Assembly: GCA_030847615.1 (NCBI GenBank)
Contig: JAUMIR010000004.1
Coordinates: 85,467,001 to 85,531,000, forward strand
Direction of reading: 5' to 3'
DNA from: Gambelia wislizenii
Lineage: Eukaryota; Chordata; Lepidosauria; Squamata; Crotaphytidae
Length of the DNA stretch: 64,000 bases
A model generated the notes under the pieces. That model did no database searches. It was not told where the DNA came from and saw only the letters and a list, made by a program, of their open reading frames with translations. The position numbers were made by a program, and so were the translations under genes. Below, piece by piece: positions 21,936 to 32,573 of this stretch (position 1 is its first letter; every line of letters begins with the position of its first letter).

Positions 21936-22344
21936 AGTAAAGGTAGAAGGCTTATAAGACAAAAATGGCACTCTTACAGTGGCAAAGCTGCCTGCCCACC
22001 CAATAAGGAAGAGTAGAATGTCACAGGAAATTGGAATTTGAAATCCAAAGTTCTCTTCCCCACTTTAGTTCTGTACCAATAGCCAGATGTGAGTTCAGGA
22101 GACAATGCGCTTTAGATACATTGACTGATGATGATAAAGAAAAACACTTTGTGTATGTGAAAAGTACCTTTCCTTCAAGTAACCACAGGATTCCAGGGGG
22201 AAAATGCAGTTGGGGTTAACCTATTTGCCTAAGGTTCACTCCTTCCGCCTCTCTAGCACTATAACATTTCAATCTGAGAGGTCTGCTTTCGCTGCCTATT
22301 GAGAAGCCATGAATATTGTCATCAAACAGGATGGTCTATATCTT

Positions 22345-22570
22345 GAGTCCTTTCACACTACACAATAAATATGATTCCACTTTAACAACCATGGTTTTAT
22401 CTACTGGAATCCTTGGATTTGCAGTTTAGGGAAGGGCATTTAAAATTCTCAGCCAGAGAACTCTTCTAGCACCATACCAAACTATAAATACCAGGCATGT
22501 CTATGACACAGACATGGCAGTTAAAGTGGAATCATAGTGCTATAATCACACAGTGTGAGAGGGCTTCCAA
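22345..22570. repeat. Palindromic MITE (TTTAAAGTGG family)
   Basis: CACACTACACAATAAATATG plus ATTCCACTTTAAC at the left mirror GTTAAAGTGGAATCATAGTG and CACACAGTGTGAGAGGG at the right. Inner arms carry GGATTTGCAGTTTAG-type sequence. Other members lie at 40376-40570, 40555-40740, 43470-43720 and 43898-44116. Confidence 0.65.
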
Positions 22571-23285
22571 TTTTCATGTAGGGTTTGTGACTGAGACACA
22601 GCTGTGAGCAAAAGGGCTGACAGTTCTTCTACACCACACTCTCAACCCAACTCAACCTCCCTTCTCACACTGGCATTTTCATTAAAGTGAAAGTGGGGCA
22701 CTTGTGGTTCTTTGGATGCTAGGGTTGCCAGACCTCAGAGCCAGGCCCTGAGTCTCCACTTTTTTATGAGTCCTTTTCAGACAAGACTGCAAATTGTCCA
22801 GGTGGGGTAAGGGGCTCAGTTCCAAGCAAGAGGAAAGAGCTGAGTGCACATCTCCAGCTCACTTTGTAGAGCAGCAAACTGCTACAATTTCCAAGATGTC
22901 ATTGTTTTTTTGCTGCAACTTGCAAAGATTTTCCCCATAGGGCTATATAGTTACTTAATTAACTTCCTCCTTCCCACCATGGTGCCAGGGATCTGCAAAG
23001 TCTCTATTCTACTCCAGCAACTAGCTTCTGGACAGAAGCAATTTGGCTTGATGAAGTGTTCCTTATCCCAGATCCCTATGTAAGTGACAATAAATAATCC
23101 CTTCATTTCACCTGGGAACAACCCTTAGCTAAGATGTCTGTCTTACTTTCCAAACAGGAAAAGATGGTCTCTGTATGTGAGGCACAGAAGTGTGTTAGAA
23201 TAACAAGCAACTGTGGTCGGTACTTAATGCATAACAATTAGTGACATCACCAGAAATTAGTGACATCACCAGAGGCTGTCCCTAT
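22571..23285. other. Intergenic DNA
   Basis: No gene is supported. A small direct duplication, ATTAGTGACATCACCAGA, occurs twice at 23239-23274. Confidence 0.4.
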
Positions 23286-23833
23286 GGCCAAATCCACACT
23301 ACAGTAGTACCCCTGTATCCACTGGGGATTCCACACTACAGTAGGACCCCCGTATCCACTGGGGATTCCACACTACAGTAGGACCCTATATCCACTGGGG
23401 ATTGGTTTGGGGGTGTGTGGATAACAAAAACCATGGATAATAATGAATGCCATTGAAAATAATGTGACTTCTAGTTTAAAATACCATAGAGCTGCTTTGG
23501 GGGAACCTAGAAAATGGCTAGAGAGGCCACATTTACTAGGAAGCCTCTAAGGTAGGTGTGCTGTTTTGTGTCCCGCGAATAACTGAAACCGTGGATAATA
23601 AATCAGTGGCTACGGGGTCCTACGATACACAAATAATCCAGTTTGAAACTGGATTATTTGCTATGGCTCCTTCCTATGGAGTCTTGGGATTCGTAGTTTG
23701 GTGAGACCCCAGCACTCTTGGGCAGAAAAGGCTGAAGACCTCGGTAAACTACAAATCCCAGGATGCCATAGGAAGGTGCCAGGGCAAATAATGAAGTTTC
23801 AGACTGGATAGTTTGTGTAGTGTGGATTTGGTC
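23286..23833. mobile_element. Palindromic MITE split by a Tigger-like element
   Basis: The left end GGCCAAATCCACACTA is the inverted match of the right end TAGTGTGGATTTGGTC. The inner arms ATAATCCAGTTTGAAACTGG, CTTGGGATTCGTAGTTTGG and CTACAAATCCCAGGATGCC also pair. A Tigger-like element sits inside at the first TA. Confidence 0.75.
23302..23625. mobile_element. Tigger-like MITE with a triplicated left end
   Basis: TA at 23300-23301 and 23626-23627 flank it. The left terminal unit CAGTAGGACCCCCGTATCCA plus CTGGGGATTCCACACTA occurs three times in a row with a period of about 37 bases. The body (GGATAACAAAAACCATGGAT ... GTGCTGTTTTGTGTCC) and the right end GGGGTCCTAC match the copy at 59454-59699. 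Confidence 0.8.
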
Positions 23834-23879
23834 TCAGGTTTGGGGCTGGAAACCCGGCCTGGCAACAAGATATTGCTGA

Positions 23880-24260
23880 TGCCCGAGGGCGAAGGGCAGC
23901 TTTGCGAAGAGGAGCCTTCTAGGTTAGGCGTCTCCCCCTCCGCTTCGCAAAGCCGCCCTTCGCCCTCGGGCTTCAACCAGACGAGACAGTACAATACTTG
24001 CATGTATCTTCCGCCTCCTCTTCTTCTTCGAAGCGGCCCCGCTCTCCCCGGCCCGTGGCTTCCGGCCCGTGGCGTCATTTCCGGAAGCCGTTCTAGCGTG
24101 CGATTGGAGATAGAAACAAAGCTCCTCCCCCTCCCCGGTGTCTCCCAGCGACGGTTTGGGATCTCCTGCGGAGGGGGCGGGGCTAGAATGGGGAATGGCC
24201 TCCCAGCGAAGGCTATCAAAATGGCGGCCGAAAGTGTCCGCCTTCTGTGTGGCTGGGTTT
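23880..24260. promoter_or_regulatory. CpG-rich promoter-like region
   Basis: This is by far the most CpG-dense single-copy stretch in the window. It contains ETS-type sites CCGGAAG in both orientations (near 24048, 24059 and 24081), a GC box GGGGGCGGGGC near 24173, a TGACGCCA-like site on the minus strand (TGGCGTCA on plus at 24070), and an AAAATGGCGGCC YY1-like site at 24219. It could drive the minus-strand TRIM gene (start codon 4.7 kb away), an unknown plus-strand transcript, or both. No TATA box is seen. Confidence 0.7.
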
Positions 24261-24296
24261 TGGGGAGGCAGCGGGGGTTACTTTCCCAGCAATAGG
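24222..24296 (+). other. Possible first coding exon or short frame at the CpG region
   Basis: ATG 24222 lies in a YY1-like AAAATGGCGGCC context, which is often found at start codons of housekeeping genes. The frame MAAESVRLLCGWVLGRQRGL ends after 24 codons at a TAG. A donor-like GAGGTGTGTG follows 5 bases later. A weaker donor inside the frame could splice to a downstream exon, but I found none that continues it. It could equally be noncoding. Confidence 0.25.
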
Positions 24297-24416
24297 GAGG
24301 TGTGTGTGTGTGGTATGGCAAGTTGCCCGTTGTCCTCATAGGACATGGCTTCCAGACTTTTCACCGTTTTGGTTGCCCTCTAAAGAAAAGTACTTAGGAA
24401 ACACTGTAAAATTGTA

Positions 24417-24687
24417 CAGTTGTCCCTTCATATTCCCTTAGGAAACACTGTAAAAATGTACAGTTGTCCCTGGGGTTTGGTTCCAGGACCCACCCCCACC
24501 CCGTGCATGCCGAAATCCGTGAATCCTCAAATCCCATTCTATGCAATGGCATAGCAAAATGTTGTCCCTTATATAAGATGGCAAACTCAAGGTTTGCTTT
24601 TGGGATTATTATTTTTTAAAGAATATTTTCAAGCTGTGAATACTTAAATCCGTGGATACCAAATCAGTGGATACGGAGGGACAAGTG
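24417..24687. mobile_element. Tigger-like MITE with duplicated left end
   Basis: CAGTTGTCCCTTCATATTCC opens it and GGAGGGACAAGTG closes it, with TA on both sides. A second left terminus, TACAGTTGTCCCTGGGG, occurs about 44 bases in, and ACACTGTAAAATTGTACAG is repeated as ACACTGTAAAAATGTACAG. The body matches 1926-2160. Confidence 0.8.
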
Positions 24688-24689
24688 TA

Positions 24690-25363
24690 ATTCAAAGATA
24701 TAGCTGTGTTAGTCTGGCTGCAGTATGCAAACTTAAGTCTGCTTCACTTCAGTTTCTGTCTCTACATCTCAATGGTCCTTTGTAAAACTGTTTAAGTAAA
24801 CTAGATGGGAAGTCGAAGGCTTTCACAGCCGTCATCCATAGATTTTTCCTCGGGTTTTTTCCTGGCTGTGAGGCCGCGTTGTGGAATACTTTCTTTCTGA
24901 CGTTTCACCTGCATCTGTGACTGGCATCTTCAGAGAATGGTTGGGTAGGAGTGTGTGTGTAGTTTAGATAGGGTTAGGGGTTTCTTGGTGAGCATGGGAC
25001 CGCAGAGAGTGAGCAAGTTAAAACAGATCCTCAGTGTGCTGTGAGTAGGTGTAGTTGTATAAAATGTACTAAGGATGTGTGTTTGGAAACTCAGTGCTGG
25101 GGCACAGGCATTGCATGAAGAAGGTCTCCAGGTCACACCTGTTATTTCCAGGCAGGACTAGGAAACTAGGAGAATTCTGCCAATTGTATGCAGTGCTAAG
25201 TTAAATGGGCCACCTAATGAGTTGTGTTTGTGAAAGGTTGGCAAGGAATTTTTAGTTACTGGGCTTATCTGGCCATATACATTTATTACAATACAGCTAA
25301 CTTGTTTTAAAACCCACAATTTAACTGTTTCACAACTTCATTGTTCTTTGCTTGAGTTTCATG
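24690..25363. other. Intergenic DNA
   Basis: No gene is supported. The stretch around 24830-24930 (GCTTTCACAGCCGTCATCC, CTGACGTTTCACCTGCATCT, TGGCATCTTCAGAGAATG) looks like a dispersed repeat often seen in vertebrate genomes, but I cannot name its family. Confidence 0.35.
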
Positions 25364-25368
25364 TACCC

Positions 25369-25810
25369 TGTAAGAAGGCCTTAAGTACAGCTGTAAACAG
25401 ATGCAAGTAATGTGAGAGATAAAGTGCTGATAAGAATGTCTCTCTCCTTCTAAGCAGGAATCTTCCTCTTCTCCTAGTCTGGGTGAGGGGAGAGGAGGAG
25501 GTGGGACTCAAGTCATCTTGAAACTTCTAGAAAACCAACCCTGCCAGCATATATAACCCCCAGCTGGGAGGCATTTCTTTTGTCCCACTCTTGACAAGGG
25601 AAAGTGCTGGCACCTTGCCTCAGGACAATGTTATTGTCTAGCAGCGCAGACCTGGGGACCATCTGCACTAGAAGCTTTGTCAGAATTTTGACTAAAGGGA
25701 TGTGAAAACACTTTTTTTGGCTGATGTTTTCTGTTGCTGCATTCTTTTTATCTATTTATTATCAATAAAGTTATACCTTGCACTCTCCGTGGCTTAGTTT
25801 TACTTCAGTG
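25369..25810 (+). mobile_element. Candidate solo LTR
   Basis: The stretch has LTR-like order: TG at the left, a TATA-like CATATATAACCCCC at 25548, a poly(A) signal AATAAA at about 25766, and a G/T-rich end. A five-base TACCC flanks it at 25364-25368 and 25811-25815. The right end is CAGTG rather than the usual CA, so the border or the call may be wrong. No coding part of an endogenous retroelement is present. Confidence 0.4.
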
Positions 25811-26111
25811 TACCCTTTGAACCTCAACTAAGCAGTACCTAAGTGGATCAGGCCCTCCGGAACAATACAGAATAAGAAAGATTCCTATGGGCTCCCCCCC
25901 CCCAACTACATAGCTCAACTCAAGCAATATTACCCAATTGGTAGAATTTAAGCCAACATGTCACTCAGTTTTCTGAGGACTTGTTATATTATTTGCCTGA
26001 TAGACTGTAAACAAAGGGTATTATCAAGCAGTTAGAAGGAAAAGCAAAAAAAAAAAAATGACCAGGAAATTAAAAGAGATTAGGGGTTTTGTTATGATTA
26101 ATCCTAACAGG

Positions 26112-27686
26112 ATAACTATCGAGGTATAACACTGCTCTCTATTGCTGGAAAAATCCTTGCAAGGATACTCCTGAACAGATTAGTTCCTGCCATTGCAGAA
26201 GAACTTCTTCCTGAAAGCCATTGTGGCTTCAGAGCCAATAGGAGTACTACAGATATGGTATTTGCCCTTAGACAACTGCAAGAGAAATGTAAAGAGAAGA
26301 AAATGGGACCCTATATAACATTTGTTGACCTCACCAAAGCCTTCAACACTGTGAGTAGAAAAGGTCTGTGGCAGATCCTGGAAAGTCTAGGAAGTCCCCC
26401 CAAATTCCTTAAAATGATTATCTTGCTACACGAGGGCCAGCACGGTCAATTCAGATATGGCGATGCTCTTTCAGAGCCCTTTCTAATAATTAATGGAGTG
26501 AAGCAAGGTTGTGTTCTTGCTCCAACTTTATTTACAATCTTCTTCAGTATGATGCTCCAAAGGGCTACGGCAGAGCTCGAAGAAGAAGACGGCATCTATA
26601 TACGTTACCGTATTGATGGTAGCTTGTTTAACTTAAGCCGTCTGAGGGCTCGCACTAAGACTCTAAACTATCTAGTCCGTGAGCTGCTCTTCGCTGATAA
26701 TGCTGCCCTTGTTGCCCACACAGAGGTAGCTCTGCAGCGTCTTAACATCCTGCTTCGCAATAGCTTCAGAGCTGTTTGGGCTGGAAGTCAACCTGAAGAA
26801 AATGGAAGTTCTCTACCAGCCTGCACCACAGGACAAACACCACCATCCCCACATTGCCTTAGGCAAATCTGTGCTCAAGTCCATTCAGCAGTTCACCTAC
26901 CTGGGAAGCATCATCTCCTCAGATGCCAAGATTGACAAAGAGATTGATCACAGATTAGCAAAGGCATATAGTGCATTTGGAAGACTTTACAAAAGAGTCT
27001 GGAGTAACAAACACCTGAAGCGAAGCACAAAAATCAGTGTGTATAGAGCCATTGTACTGTCTATTCTCCTTTATGGGTCTGAAACATGGGTCACCTATCG
27101 CCAACACTTACGACTCCTCAAACGTTTTCATCAGTGCTGTATACGCACAATCCTAAATATACACTGGACTGACTATGTGACGAATGTTGCTGTCCTTGAG
27201 CAAGCAGGGATCACCAGCATTGAGGCCATGATAATGAGAACACAGTTGTGCTGGGCAGAGCACGTTTCTAGGATGGAGGACCATCGCCTACCCAAAATAG
27301 TATTCTACGGTGAACCCGCCACAGGTCAGCATAAGAGGGGTGCTCCAAAAAAGCGATACAAGGATTCCCTGAAACAACATCTTAGGCTTGGCCAAATTGA
27401 TCACCAACAATGGTCTGCCCTGGCTTCACATCGGGAGGCATGGAGACGCACTATCCACAATGCTGCAGCTTTATTTGAGAACTCACACCGAACAAGTCTT
27501 GAAGAGAAACAACAACACAGAAAAAATCACAACCCAGAAACATCACCCAAGGAGACCCTCTGCTGTGCTTTCTGCAATCAGACTTGTTTATCTCGGATTG
27601 GCCTTTTCAGTCATCAGCGCACTTGCAGAAAGCGCGGGATGAGTCCTTCCTGAATCTTCGTTTGTGAAGAAAAGCCAGAGAGAGAG
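26112..27686 (+). mobile_element. RTE-like LINE, 5' truncated
   Basis: A 12-base duplication AATCCTAACAGG at 26100-26111 and 27687-27698 fixes the borders. Two overlapping frames (26255-26935 and 26802-27653) cover reverse transcriptase motifs: FVDLTKAFNTV, NGVKQGCVLAPTLF, ELLFADNAALVAH (the catalytic FADD is altered to FADN), TYLGSIISSDAKID and LLYGSETW. The C-terminus holds a CCHH-type motif (CCAFCNQTC ... FSHQRTC). A frameshift separates the two frames near 26790. The clade is inferred; it is an APE-type LINE closest in style to RTE. Confidence 0.9.
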
Positions 27687-27733
27687 AATCCTAACAGGTG
27701 GAAATGGAAGTCCCAGTATTGATGATGCACACT

Positions 27734-28388
27734 GCTTGGTGCCTTTCCCCCCCCCCCATCCATCTGCCTCCACCCTTTCCCCACCTTGATTTAATACTTA
27801 TGGAGCAATGAAGAAGTAGCCATTCTCAGAAGAAAGAAGGGGGAAATGATCAATCAACAGGACTAGATAGAAAGGGAGAAAACATGAGTCCCATAATGCA
27901 GAAAGTATTGTCCCAATTTTTCTACCTAAAACACCTTCATTTCTCCATAAGCAGGAAGTTGGAGAGGGTGAACTCTTGTGTTGAGCAAAAGAGTCTCATC
28001 TGCCAGTTCTCCCAAGACTCCCTCTTGGTTTGCACTTCTCAGCAGTTGTTTGCACAATGAAATCTTGTTCTAGACAAGCAGTAAAGCAATGCTTGTAATT
28101 GTTTTTGCATTTGGATAAAGATAAAACAGTGAGCACAACTCTACAACACCCAACTTTTCAGATTTAAATGAAAGAGGACATTAGTACCACATTGGTGACA
28201 CCAATTTAAAAACATAGGAGTGTATTTATTCATAGAGCAGCCAAACCATTACACACTGATTAAGGTGGAGACCATTCCAGTTCATTTATTCAGTTCTCTC
28301 TTGTATATCAGCCTAGAGGTAGCTTCATATAATTTAAATGACAGAGGCTCTCCTGCTGCAATTCAGTAATGGTAATTGCACTCTGAAT
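27734..28388. other. Intergenic DNA
   Basis: A C-run is at 27748. No gene or nameable repeat is seen between the two LINEs. Confidence 0.4.
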
Positions 28389-28732
28389 AATTTATATCTC
28401 CTCTCCATTGACACCCCCTTGTCGTGGGAGAGAGGCTTGCATACCCTAATGATGTTTTGAGCTATGCTGGTGGTGGCACAATAGCCACCGGTAGGGTCTC
28501 CCATGCCAGACAGGTCAAAACTGAAGGGTTTGACAAAGAGCATCAAAGGGCAGGATGGGCTCTCTAGCCTATGGCAACCGTCCTAGGAGAAGGAAAACTC
28601 TAACTCCCAAACCCGGGCAGATGGTGCTCGTCCAACCCTGTAAGGTCAACCATCTAAGAGAAGGAAACTCTAATCAAACCTACGGCCTGAGGACCTCACT
28701 GCTACCAGCCATGCTTGCAAAGCCAGCAGATC

Positions 28733-28815
28733 ATAGAATCATAAAATTGCTGAGTTGGAAGAGACCACGAGGGCCATCCAGTCCAACCCCCCGCCATGCA
28801 GGAAATCATGATCAA
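28733..28815 (-). mobile_element. CR1 LINE 3' tail inside the LINE leader
   Basis: TCATAGAATCATAAAATTGC plus GGGCCATCCAGTCCAACCCC is the CR1 3' end in reverse. It lies between two parts of the RTE-like LINE leader. Confidence 0.65.
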
Positions 28816-29367
28816 AGTTACAGTTCATGGCCTTGTAGCTCCATTTGTAACAAAAAATAAAATTTGAAGAAGTAAATTCAATCTACAATTATTTCCTGTA
28901 CTTTTAATACACCAAACATGGTAATTGTGATGAACCTTTGGTTTAAAGGGTGAGGCCAGTTCTGTGCACGTTGCGCTCCACCAGACAAATCCATTGCACA
29001 GGCTCGAAGGACAAATCCAATTCAAAAAAAAAAAAAAAGCCCTGTAGCGATAGGCAAGGGACGAAATAGCAGGTGTAAAGATGCACTGGAAGCCGCAGAC
29101 CCAATCCTGCATGCAGGCGGTTCAGGACTTTGGTCGCTCGAGGCTGACCCGGGAGATGACAGTCTTGTTCGGCAGCATCCTGAACGACCAAGCAGCCTTT
29201 TTTAAGGAGAGCACTGCTTGCTCCATATGGAGAGGGGCCTAGAAAAGGTGGCCTAACGAAAGCTCATCCCCAACTACCTGGTTGGCTAGCCGCGGCCAAT
29301 GGGAATCTTCTGATGCGGTCAAAGCAAGGCAAAGAAACAAAGGTGCACACCGGCCTCCAAAGGTGTA

Positions 29368-30504
29368 AATAAACTGACGCTTGCATGCTGGAACATCAGA
29401 ACCATGCGAGACTCTGAAGATAGTGGATGGCCTGAGCATCGTTCTGCTCTAATAGCCCATGAACTATCACGGCTTAATATTAACATCGCTGCTCTTAGTG
29501 AAGTTCATCTCCATGAGAAAGGCAGCCTTAAAGAACATGGCGCCGGCTACACACTTTACTGGTCTGGCAAACCCAAAACCGAAAAACATCTTTCAGGAGT
29601 AGGCTTCATGATTAAAAACTCCATTGCCTCCAAACTCGAAACCTTGCCAACAGGACACTCTGATCGCATTATTTCCTTACGCCTCCCACATGTTGTTCTC
29701 TTTAGTACATATGCCCCAACTATACAAGCTGACCCTGTAGAGAAAAAAAAATTCTACACAGACCTATGCCACCTCATACAAAAAGTCCCTGTAGAAGATA
29801 AAATTATTATCCTTGGTGACTTCAATGCCAGAGTAGGAAAGAACTCCGAAGCCTGGAAAGGTGTCTTAGGCAAACATGGTGTTGGAAATTGCAATGATAA
29901 CAAATGCCTCTTGCTAGAGTTCTGTGCAGAACAACAGCTGACTATTAGAAACACTATCTTTCAGCAGAAAGACAGCTTGAAGACAACCTGGATGCATCCC
30001 CGATCCAAACATTGGCACCTCATTGACTATGTTCTAGTCCACCAGAGAAACATTCGTGATGTCCGTCATATTCGAGTGATGCCCAGTGCAGAATGCCAAA
30101 CAGATCATCGCCTCGTCAGATGTAAACTAAATCTTCATCTTAAGTTTAAACCTAAGGGGGGTGGCATCTTAAAGAAGAGACTCCAAGTCAACAATCTTCA
30201 ACAAGCTACCATGAGAGACAACTTCCAGGCAAACCTGCAAACAAAACTTGAAGACCATCCTATAGATCCTTCTCCTACAGTGCTTTGGCAACATATCAAA
30301 AACAGTATTCTCCAGTCTGCAGAAGAATACCTCGGGTTCTCCCACAAGAAAAATCAAGACTGGTTTGATGAAAACAACCAAGAGATCCAGGAGCTGTTGG
30401 CAAAGAAGATAACTGCTCACCAGGCATACCTCACCCAGCCAACTTGCCATGTAAGAAAAGCAGCTTTCCGTCTCACATGTAGTAAACTTCAACAAAAACT
30501 CTGA
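29368..30504 (+). pseudogene. LINE endonuclease frame (broken ORF)
   Basis: The frame is open through the whole apurinic-endonuclease-like domain and beyond, from the ACWNIRTM motif to the TGA at 30502. The likely cause of the stop is a single C-to-T change in a CGA codon, since homologous frame continues immediately after it (DMQNKWWINIAEKTQ). The metal-binding E in ALSEVH, the D/N pair in GDFNA and the final DH in QTDHRL are all visible. Confidence 0.8.
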
Positions 30505-31145
30505 GACATGCAGAACAAGTGGTGGATCAATATAGCAGAAAAGACACAACGCTGTGCAGATCTGGGGGATTCTAGAGGATTTTATGAAGCTCTTAAGGCA
30601 GTGTTTGGACCTACTTATCAGGTCCAAAGCTCCTTATACAGTACAGATGGTCAAACATTAATTACTGAACCGATGGGCTGAACACTTTCAAAGTCTCTTT
30701 AGTGCCAACCGAGTAGTCCAAGACTCAGCTATCCAACATATGATACAAAAACAAATGAAAAATGAATTGGACATAGCTCCCACTTTGGAAGAGACCCTTA
30801 AGGCCATACAGCAGTTGAAAATGGCAAGGCAGCTGGGATTGATGGAATCCCACCTGAAGTTTGGAAACACCGAGGTCATGTACTCCATGATAAATTCCAT
30901 GAACTCCTTGTGAATTGCTGGGAAAAGGGGAACTGCCATCAGATCTCTGAGATGCAGTCATCATCACCCTGTACAAGAAAAAAGGAGCAAAATCTGACTG
31001 CTCAAACTATCGAGGCATAACACTTCTCTCTATTGCTGGAAAAATCCTTGCAAGGATACTCCTGAACAGATTAGTTCCTGCCATTGCAGAAGAACTTCTT
31101 CCTGAAAGCCAATGTGGCTTCAGAGCCAATAGGAGTACTACAGAT

Positions 31146-32242
31146 ATGGTATTTGCCCTTAGACAACTGCAAGAGAAATGTAGAGAGCAGAACAAGGGTC
31201 TCTATAGAACATTTGTTGACCTCACCAAAGCCTTCGACACCGTGAGTAGGAAAGGTCTGTGGCAGATCCTGGAAAGACTAGGATGTCCCCCCAAATTCCT
31301 TAAAATTATTATCTTGCTACATGAGGGCCAGCGTGGTCAAGTCAGATATGGTGATGCTCTTTCAGAGCCCTTTCTAATAACAGAGTGAAACAAGGTTGTG
31401 TTCTTGTGCCAACTTTATTTACAATCTTCTTCAGCATGATGCTCCAAAGGGTTATGGCAGAGCTCGAAGAAGACGATGGCATCTATATACGTTACCGTAC
31501 TGATGGTAGCTTGTTTAACTTAAGTGGTCTGAGGGCTCGCACTAAGACTCTAAACTATCTAGTCCATGAGCTGCTCTTCGCTGATGATGCTGCCCTTGTT
31601 GCCCACACAGAAGCAGCTCTGCAGCGCCTAACATCCTGCTTCGCAACAGCTGCAGAGCTGTTTGGGCTGGAAGTCAACCTGAAGAAAACGGAAGTTCTTT
31701 ACCAGCCTGCACCACAGGACGAACACCACCATCCCCACATTGCCATCAGCAACTCTGTGCTTAAGTCCGTTCAGCAGTTCACCTACCTGGGAAGCATCAT
31801 CTCCTCAGATGCCAAGATTGACAAAGACATCAATCACAGATTAGCAAAGGCACATAGCACATTTGGAAGAGTTTACAAAAGAGTCTGGAGTAATAAACAC
31901 CTGAGGCGAAAGACAAAAATCAGTTTGTATAGAGCCATTGTACTGTCTATTCTCCTTTATGGGTCTGAAACATGGGTCACCTATCGCCACCACTTACGAC
32001 TCCTCGAACACTTCCATCAGCGCTGTTTACGCACAATCCTAAATATACACTGGACTGACTATGTGATGAATATTGCTGTCCTTGAGCAAGCAGGGATCAC
32101 CAGCATTGAGGCCATGATATTGAGAACACAGTTGCACTGGGCAGGGCATGTTTCTAGGATGGAGGACCATCGCCTCCCCAAAATAGTATTGTACGGTGAA
32201 CCCGCCATGGGTCAGCATAAGAGGGGCACTCCAAAAAAGTGA
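31146..32242 (+). pseudogene. LINE reverse transcriptase frame (broken ORF)
   Basis: Two adjoining frames, 31146-31388 and 31385-32242, cover the palm motifs. Compared with the copy at 26.1 kb, this one keeps FADD but lacks a few bases just before VKQGCVL, which creates the break. The end of the frame, GTPKK then TGA, is a point change from the CGA seen in other copies. Confidence 0.8.
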
Positions 32243-32573
32243 TACAAGGATTCCCTGAAACAACACCTCAGGCTTGGCCAAATTTATCACCAACAATGGT
32301 CCGCCCTGGCTTCACATCGGGAGGCATGGAGACACACTATCCACAATGCTACAGCTTTATTTGAGAACTCACACCGAACAAGTCTTGAAGAGAAACGACA
32401 ACACAGAAAGAATCACAACCCAGAAACATCACCCAAGGAGACTCTGCTGTGCTTTCTGCAATCAGACTTGTTTATTTTGGATTGGCCTTTTCAGTCATCA
32501 GCGCACTTGCAGAAAGCGCGGGATGAATCCTTCCTGAATCTTCGTTTGAGAGAGAGGGGGGGGAATTTATATC

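Larger units (their letters stand above)
28399..32563 (+). mobile_element. Nearly full-length RTE-like LINE
   Basis: A 10-base duplication AATTTATATC at 28389-28398 and 32564-32573 supports a 4.2 kb unit. About 1 kb of 5' leader is followed by an APE-type endonuclease (29368-30150: ACWNIRTM, ALSEVHLH, IILGDFNARVGK, DYVLVHQRN, SDH-like TDHRLVRC). A linker follows, then the reverse transcriptase (31146-32242: TFVDLTKAFDTVSR, VKQGCVLVPTLF, ELLFADDAALVAH with FADD intact, LLYGSETW), and finally the C-terminal Cys/His motif at about 32450-32520. Breaks: a TGA at 30502-30504, a frameshift near 30670, a small deletion and stop near 31385, and a TGA at 32240. It is therefore inactive as it stands. 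A CR1 tail is inserted in the leader. Confidence 0.85.

Noticed and set aside
23749..24339. A 196-codon minus-strand frame across the CpG region
   Set aside because: It is rich in Pro, Gly and Arg, as expected from G/C-rich DNA, and it crosses a hairpin and a MITE end. No homology is recognised.
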